Source: Chara braunii (lineage: Eukaryota; Streptophyta; Charophyceae; Charales; Characeae). Taken from it: DNA of 22,756 bases. The notes beneath the pieces are model-generated. The model made no database searches and was not told where the DNA came from. It was given only the letters and a program-made list of their open reading frames with translations. Location of the stretch: the NCBI GenBank assembly GCA_003427395.1, contig BFEA01000398.1:241641-264396 (forward strand), written 5' to 3'. This document shows, piece after piece, positions 19,300 to 22,756 of this stretch (position 1 is its first letter; every line of letters begins with the position of its first letter). A program made the position numbers and the translations under genes.

Positions 19300-19440
19300 G
19301 AGTCAAACTGGAGGTTCTGAAGCATTCCGAATCTATTGGATTCGACAGATTCTTTGTTTCAGTGGTGGTTTGGGCGGTACGGGCTGCAGGGGCTACGCGG
19401 CCTCTACTGGAGTTTTTTTAGAGTGGGGAACTTTTCTTGA
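19300..19440. repeat. Diverged dispersed repeat, copy A
   Basis: It aligns with copies at 20317-20474 and 21104-21266. Matching words include GAAGCATTCCGAA and TTGGGCGGTACGGGCTGCAG, versus TTGGGTGGTACAAACTGCAG in copy C, and a degenerate terminal word near 19412-19440. Differences are largely transitions. Confidence 0.55.
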
Positions 19441-20316
19441 AGTAGTGATGTACCTTCCTATGCTCGGAGGGAAGATTCATCCTCATCAAGCACATCTGGG
19501 GCCTGTTGCTACAGTCGGGACTGCCACCTCACCCGTTGACCAGTAACTTGCTTGTGGGAGGCTTCGCTCTCGTCATCATCAGAGCTCTCCTCCGTGACAC
19601 AGGTCTTTACTCTCCACTGCAGATGTTGTGGTCAGGGTCGCTTGAGGCAGACCATCACGCCCACTCCGCTGTTGGCCTTCAAACACGGGTGATCTTCATT
19701 ATCGGGCCATAATCCGTTTGTACTTCACTTGATAAACTTCCTTTCCATTGGATCGTCTGCTGCCAGAATAGGTGGCCTTCGTCCTTATGCATGCAGTGGT
19801 CCTACACGAGGGAGGCAAAAGAGTTATTCTCAGACCAGGTAAGCAATGGGCAAGGACGTGGTGTAGAGAGAGAGAGAGAGGAAAATATAGGTAGGGAAGA
19901 AGAAGACTGAGGAAGGAATGAACCTAATGAGAGGAAAGCGGTAAGACAATAGTAAGGACGAGAGTAGGGAGAAACAGAACAGACGGAAGGAAGGTACGTG
20001 AAATTTGAACGAGATCAGGGCCAAATACAGGAAGGTGAGTGTAGGGAAGTGATGAAGGCAAAGGGGGAGAGAATGGATATGACAAAGGGGAAGAGGTATG
20101 GTCTACTTGATTCGTAACGAAATCAAGCAAGGAGAGTTGCTATTCAGAGGTTTTGGGGTTGGGTGAATCCATTAGCGGCATTAGTTTTAGTGATGGGAGA
20201 ACAGATTAGCTGATACGAGAGATAGGAGCTGCGCGCGAAATGGTCGTTTGAAGTAAGAAGGAAGTAAAAGAGGGTGAATCTCTGTCATTTATTGACCATT
20301 TTGGGCAAACCCGGAT
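19441..20316. other. Unassigned stretch with a purine-rich middle
   Basis: 19500-19800 has no supported gene. 19850-20110 is G/A-rich with a short (GA) run at 19865-19880. A plus-strand CCAGGTAAGC donor-like word lies at 19835-19844. No protein family was recognised. Confidence 0.4.
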
Positions 20317-20474
20317 GCCATCCGGGGGTTTTAAAGCATTGCGAAGAGAATGGCCGCGGCAGAATGTTGATTTGGGCGACGGTTCAGCCAGTAGGAGCAA
20401 CAAAGGCTGCGTGCTAGTATGTGGGAGAGACAATGACGAATCGTCCCGCATTTTGGGGAAAGATTCATTCTCAC
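20317..20474. repeat. Diverged dispersed repeat, copy B
   Basis: A core of about 110 bases (TTTTAAAGCATTGCGAAGAG, then TTGATTTGGGCGAC) is followed by the terminal word at 20447-20474 (CGCATTTTGGGG, AAGATTCATTCTCAC). On the minus strand it reads FCRGHSLRNALKPP, which matches FWRGHQMRGALKLP in copy C, so the two copies share a common ancestor. Confidence 0.6.
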
Positions 20475-20762
20475 ACTACACATTGGTTGAATAGCGCAGC
20501 AGGTGTGGGAATGTGTATGTGAGGGAGAGAAAGGAGAGAGGATTGCATACAGCAAGACGAGGAAACAGGCGGGTACATCGAAGAGGAGGCGATGTACGCG
20601 AAGGTGTCGATAGCAAACATGGCAGAGAACAGTAAGCACGTGGAGAACGAGGAAGGAGAGAACTGAAGGAACCAACGAAGACAGCGAGGGAGGAAGGAAA
20701 GAGAGGGAGGTGAGAGGACTTACCTGCCAGGAGGTAGGACGGCCAACGACAACAAATAACTC
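20475..20762. other. Purine-rich stretch without a recognised gene
   Basis: Most of 20515-20720 is G/A-rich. Minus-strand frames are Ser/Leu/Pro-rich by composition. The only site of note is the donor-like word at 20718-20726, listed separately. Confidence 0.4.
20718..20726 (-). other. Perfect 5' splice donor consensus CAG|GTAAGT
   Basis: The plus strand reads ACTTACCTG. This is one of three such 9-mers on the minus strand within 1.6 kb. The minus frame reads straight through it, so an exon boundary is not proven. Confidence 0.3.
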
Positions 20763-20790
20763 CACGTTTTAGCGAAAAATCCATTCTCAT
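20763..20790. repeat. Extra copy of the 28-base terminal word
   Basis: CACGTTTTAGCGAAAAATCC, then ATTCTCAT, aligns with 20447-20474 and 21239-21266. On the minus strand it reads RMDFSLKRGVI, matching RMNLSPKCGTI in copy B. The roughly 110-base core is absent here. Confidence 0.55.
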
Positions 20791-21103
20791 TTTGAAGATT
20801 CGGATCGGAAAATCCGGGAGTGAAGCTCGAATTCACGGTCGTCCTCTTCAAGGCGATGCACCCGCATGCTGCTCGTCAGCCTTGCAAAGAACTCGTCGTC
20901 ACCATGCCGCCCCAGGGCAGCCATCCAGATCCCGGCTTACTCATGATTGGAGTTGCGACCGACAGGCGAACTGTCTGACTGCGGTCTGATGAAAGGTACA
21001 CTCTTCGATTGACCAGTCACTATTGAAGCAAGTAACGAGAGATGCAACCTCATTAACCCCGTGGTATACAGGCACATAGTCCATATTTTGATCAGATCTG
21101 TTT

Positions 21104-21266
21104 GTCGGGAGCTTCAGAGCACCCCTCATCTGATGGCCACGCCAGAACTTGGATTCAAGGAGTGGATTGGGTGGTACAAACTGCAGAAGCTGCGTAGCCA
21201 CTAACAGGAGGGTATGAGGAGATGGCAATGTCTCTTTCCGTGTTCTAGCGGGAGATTCGCTCTCTT
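21104..21266. repeat. Diverged dispersed repeat, copy C
   Basis: The core includes GGAGCTTCAGAGCACCCCTC and TTGGGTGGTACAAACTGCAG, and the terminal word is at 21239-21266. The minus-strand peptide (FWRGHQMRGALKLP) matches copy B. Copies A, B and C are in the same orientation at intervals of about 1.0 and 0.8 kb. Confidence 0.6.
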
Positions 21267-21554
21267 TTGGCAGATTTAGAGAGTAATGCTGCGTGGTCCG
21301 TAGTTGAATCCGGTTGACAGTCTCAGAGCGCAGTTGTAACCATCAGCTTCCTGTTGAGATCGGGTGCCCGACTGGTCATGTTCATCTTCAAGGCTATACC
21401 TGCTTCGCTCATCTCGGCCCCAGTGTTACACCTCATCTTAATCGCTGATTCACCAGGCTGTGTTCTATCATCAGCTCGAAGCCTTCGCAGTATTTCATGA
21501 CCTTCGCACTGTTGGTAGTCATCTGCCATTCTGGAGGCCAGCAGAGGACATACG

Positions 21555-21563
21555 ACTTACCTG
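21555..21563 (-). other. Perfect 5' splice donor consensus CAG|GTAAGT
   Basis: A minus-strand frame open from 21874 runs right up to this word, and its stop codon (TAA) is inside the GTAAGT. That is what an exon ending at a donor looks like. No acceptor or gene family was identified. Confidence 0.35.
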
Positions 21564-21625
21564 TTGGACTGTGCTTCACTCACACAGTCGACGGAAGCAG
21601 GCGATAGGCGGCAGCAACACGAGGT
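21564..21625. repeat. Diverged direct repeat, copy 1 (with 22218-22255)
   Basis: GACTGTGCTTCACTCACACA at 21567 aligns with GATTGTGCATTGCTTACATA at 22221, an offset of 654 bases. About 30 of 42 positions agree and most differences are transitions. The minus-strand peptides CVSEAQSNR and YVSNAQSTCE correspond. Confidence 0.55.
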
Positions 21626-22124
21626 GAAGTACCGATTGGACGCTATGTTGTCCAGCTGATCGAAAGGCGTAGCGTTAGAACAACCGAGTGTTGAAAACTC
21701 GCCTGTTGAAAGGTACGCTGCGCCTCGGACCGATGGAAGTAGCGTGAGACTATCAACAGGGTTGATCTCACTACCGGAAGACAAGGAGTGTTCTTGCTGT
21801 TGGACTAGAGTTCGAAGCATTGCTGGGACAACACTACCAGGTACTACTGCTGAAGTTGTCAGGCGAAGCTGCATTACCTTTGGAGTAGCCGTTACATATA
21901 CTGGGTGGCACCTCCTGCAAGCAAGGCGGGTTTTTGTTGCAGTTACTGCAGCAAGCTACTTGTTGCAATCCTATCAGTCATAGTGTCATTGTGTCTGTCA
22001 AAGACTCGCTGTAAAAGCCTGTGCTGTTTCTACTAGGTCATGTTGTGCATAGTACCGCTGTATACCGATGAGGGCGTTGACGAGACGTGAGTCATTGTGA
22101 GACACTGCTTCGACTGAGACCCGG

Positions 22125-22143
22125 GCTTTACCATCGGTAAAGC
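22125..22143. repeat. Perfect 8-bp hairpin with 3-base loop
   Basis: GCTTTACC (22125-22132), loop ATC, then GGTAAAGC (22136-22143). It is short, and its significance is unknown. Confidence 0.7.
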
Positions 22144-22217
22144 GCTTCAAGCTATGGTACCCTTCAAGAAGAACGGACCACTACCTTTTTGGACGACGGT
22201 GGACGAGAGACTCACAT

Positions 22218-22255
22218 GTGGATTGTGCATTGCTTACATAGTCATAGGAGGCAGC
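22218..22255. repeat. Diverged direct repeat, copy 2 (with 21564-21625)
   Basis: This is the partner of the repeat near 21567. The donor-like word of copy 1 is ACTCACATG here (minus strand CATGTGAGT), so the GT of a donor is kept although the rest has changed. Confidence 0.55.
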
Positions 22256-22278
22256 GACAGGCCAACAATGAACATGAG

Positions 22279-22287
22279 ACTTACCTG
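22279..22287 (-). other. Perfect 5' splice donor consensus CAG|GTAAGT
   Basis: The third ACTTACCTG word. The minus frame reads through it, so its use as a donor is uncertain. Confidence 0.3.
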
Positions 22288-22386
22288 GTCGTACGACGTA
22301 CAACGCATACAAAATCGAAGGATGTGGCAACAGGGGCAGGCTAAGACGCTGAGAGATGGTTAATGGGTGCATATATTTTCATGTCT

Positions 22387-22756
22387 CCTTTCGAGCAGTT
22401 CAACCACTTTAGGTTACTACACTTTCGGATTGTGTGTGGATCTATACATGGGGTTGTCTGAAACCGCCTTCAGGCAGTTCAACCACTTCAGGTTGATCCA
22501 TTGCAAATGGTGGGATAGGGGTACCTGAAACCCCTTTCAGAAGCTTCAGCCACTTCATCGGGTTCAGGTCCCCACCTGAAATTCCTGAGATGACCTGAAG
22601 TGGATGAAGCTTCTGAAAGGGGTTTCAGATCCCCACCTGAAATTCCTGAAATGTCCTGAAGTAGCTGAAACCCCATTTAGAAGCTTCAGCCACTTCAGCG
22701 GTTTCAGGTCCTCACCTGAAATTCCTTAAATGACCTGAAGTGGCTAAAAAAACAGG
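22387..22756. repeat. TTCAGGT/ACCTGAA-rich foldback satellite-like repeat, continuing past the window
   Basis: A word of about 27 bases related to CCTTTCAGAAGCTTCAGCCA plus CTTCAGG starts at 22387, 22467, 22533 and 22673, the first two copies being more diverged. Inverted copies lie between them. Arms of 33 bases at 22525-22557 and 22596-22628 are complementary with one mismatch and enclose a smaller hairpin TTCAGGT-CCCC-ACCTGAA (22563-22580). AGCCACTTCAG (22688-22698) pairs with CTGAAGTGGCT (22735-22745). The word TCCCCACCTGAAATTCCTGA (or a close variant) occurs at 22569, 22630 and 22709. No protein is supported. Confidence 0.9.

Noticed and set aside
22488-22676. 62-codon minus-strand frame with repeated Ser/Gly-rich peptide
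   Set aside because: The repetition follows the foldback satellite, and no independent coding evidence exists.

Overview
This window looks like transposon-rich nuclear DNA of a green-lineage eukaryote (a land plant or a streptophyte alga). The evidence is a Helitron of the plant RepHel type, a Ty3/Gypsy integrase fragment, a LINE with a plant-type zf-RVT C-terminus, long dinucleotide repeats (TC/GA, GT), and a lack of bacterial-style gene packing. I cannot name the species. I see no intact gene of clearly known function, and no rRNA, convincing tRNA or CRISPR array.

Layout. 1-450: A-rich start and a long (TC)n tract. 452-2147 (minus): a decayed, unrecognised coding region. 2193 to about 6880 (minus): a large broken Helitron RepHel gene. 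It can be followed in order through a basic N-terminus, a zinc finger, the Helitron-like Rep domain, a linker and a PIF1 helicase. It carries several in-frame stops, frameshifts and a ruined HUH motif. 6880-9620: mostly unassigned AT-rich DNA. 9912-11226 (minus): an unrecognised helical protein gene in two frames with one stop. 11290-14042: simple repeats, three GGGCCC-rich repeats that each abut an A-tract, paired hairpin repeats and a CTGY array that switches strand. 14045-14990 (minus): Ty3/Gypsy integrase remnant with its D,D35E triad visible. 15269-15860: a short coding-like fragment and a possible SINE head. 16115-16273: an 80-bp tandem duplication. 16407-16790: a tandem array of about 62-bp units, organised as 126-bp dimers, most carrying a hairpin. 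About 16937-18747 (minus): 5'-truncated LINE. 18960-22300: purine-skewed DNA with diverged local repeats and three perfect CAG|GTAAGT donor-like sites on the minus strand. 22387-22756: foldback satellite-like repeats running off the window.

How it fits together. The recognisable genes are dead transposons that do not cooperate with each other. In the Helitron, Gypsy and LINE copies many stops are TGA, several at positions where the family normally has Trp. Two Helitron catalytic His positions are Tyr. Repeat copies differ largely by transitions. This fits decay of methylated, silenced DNA by C-to-T change. The most unusual material is the set of structured non-coding repeats (16.4 kb array, 22.5 kb foldback satellite, 12-14 kb GGGCCC repeats) and two decayed coding regions I cannot place in any family.
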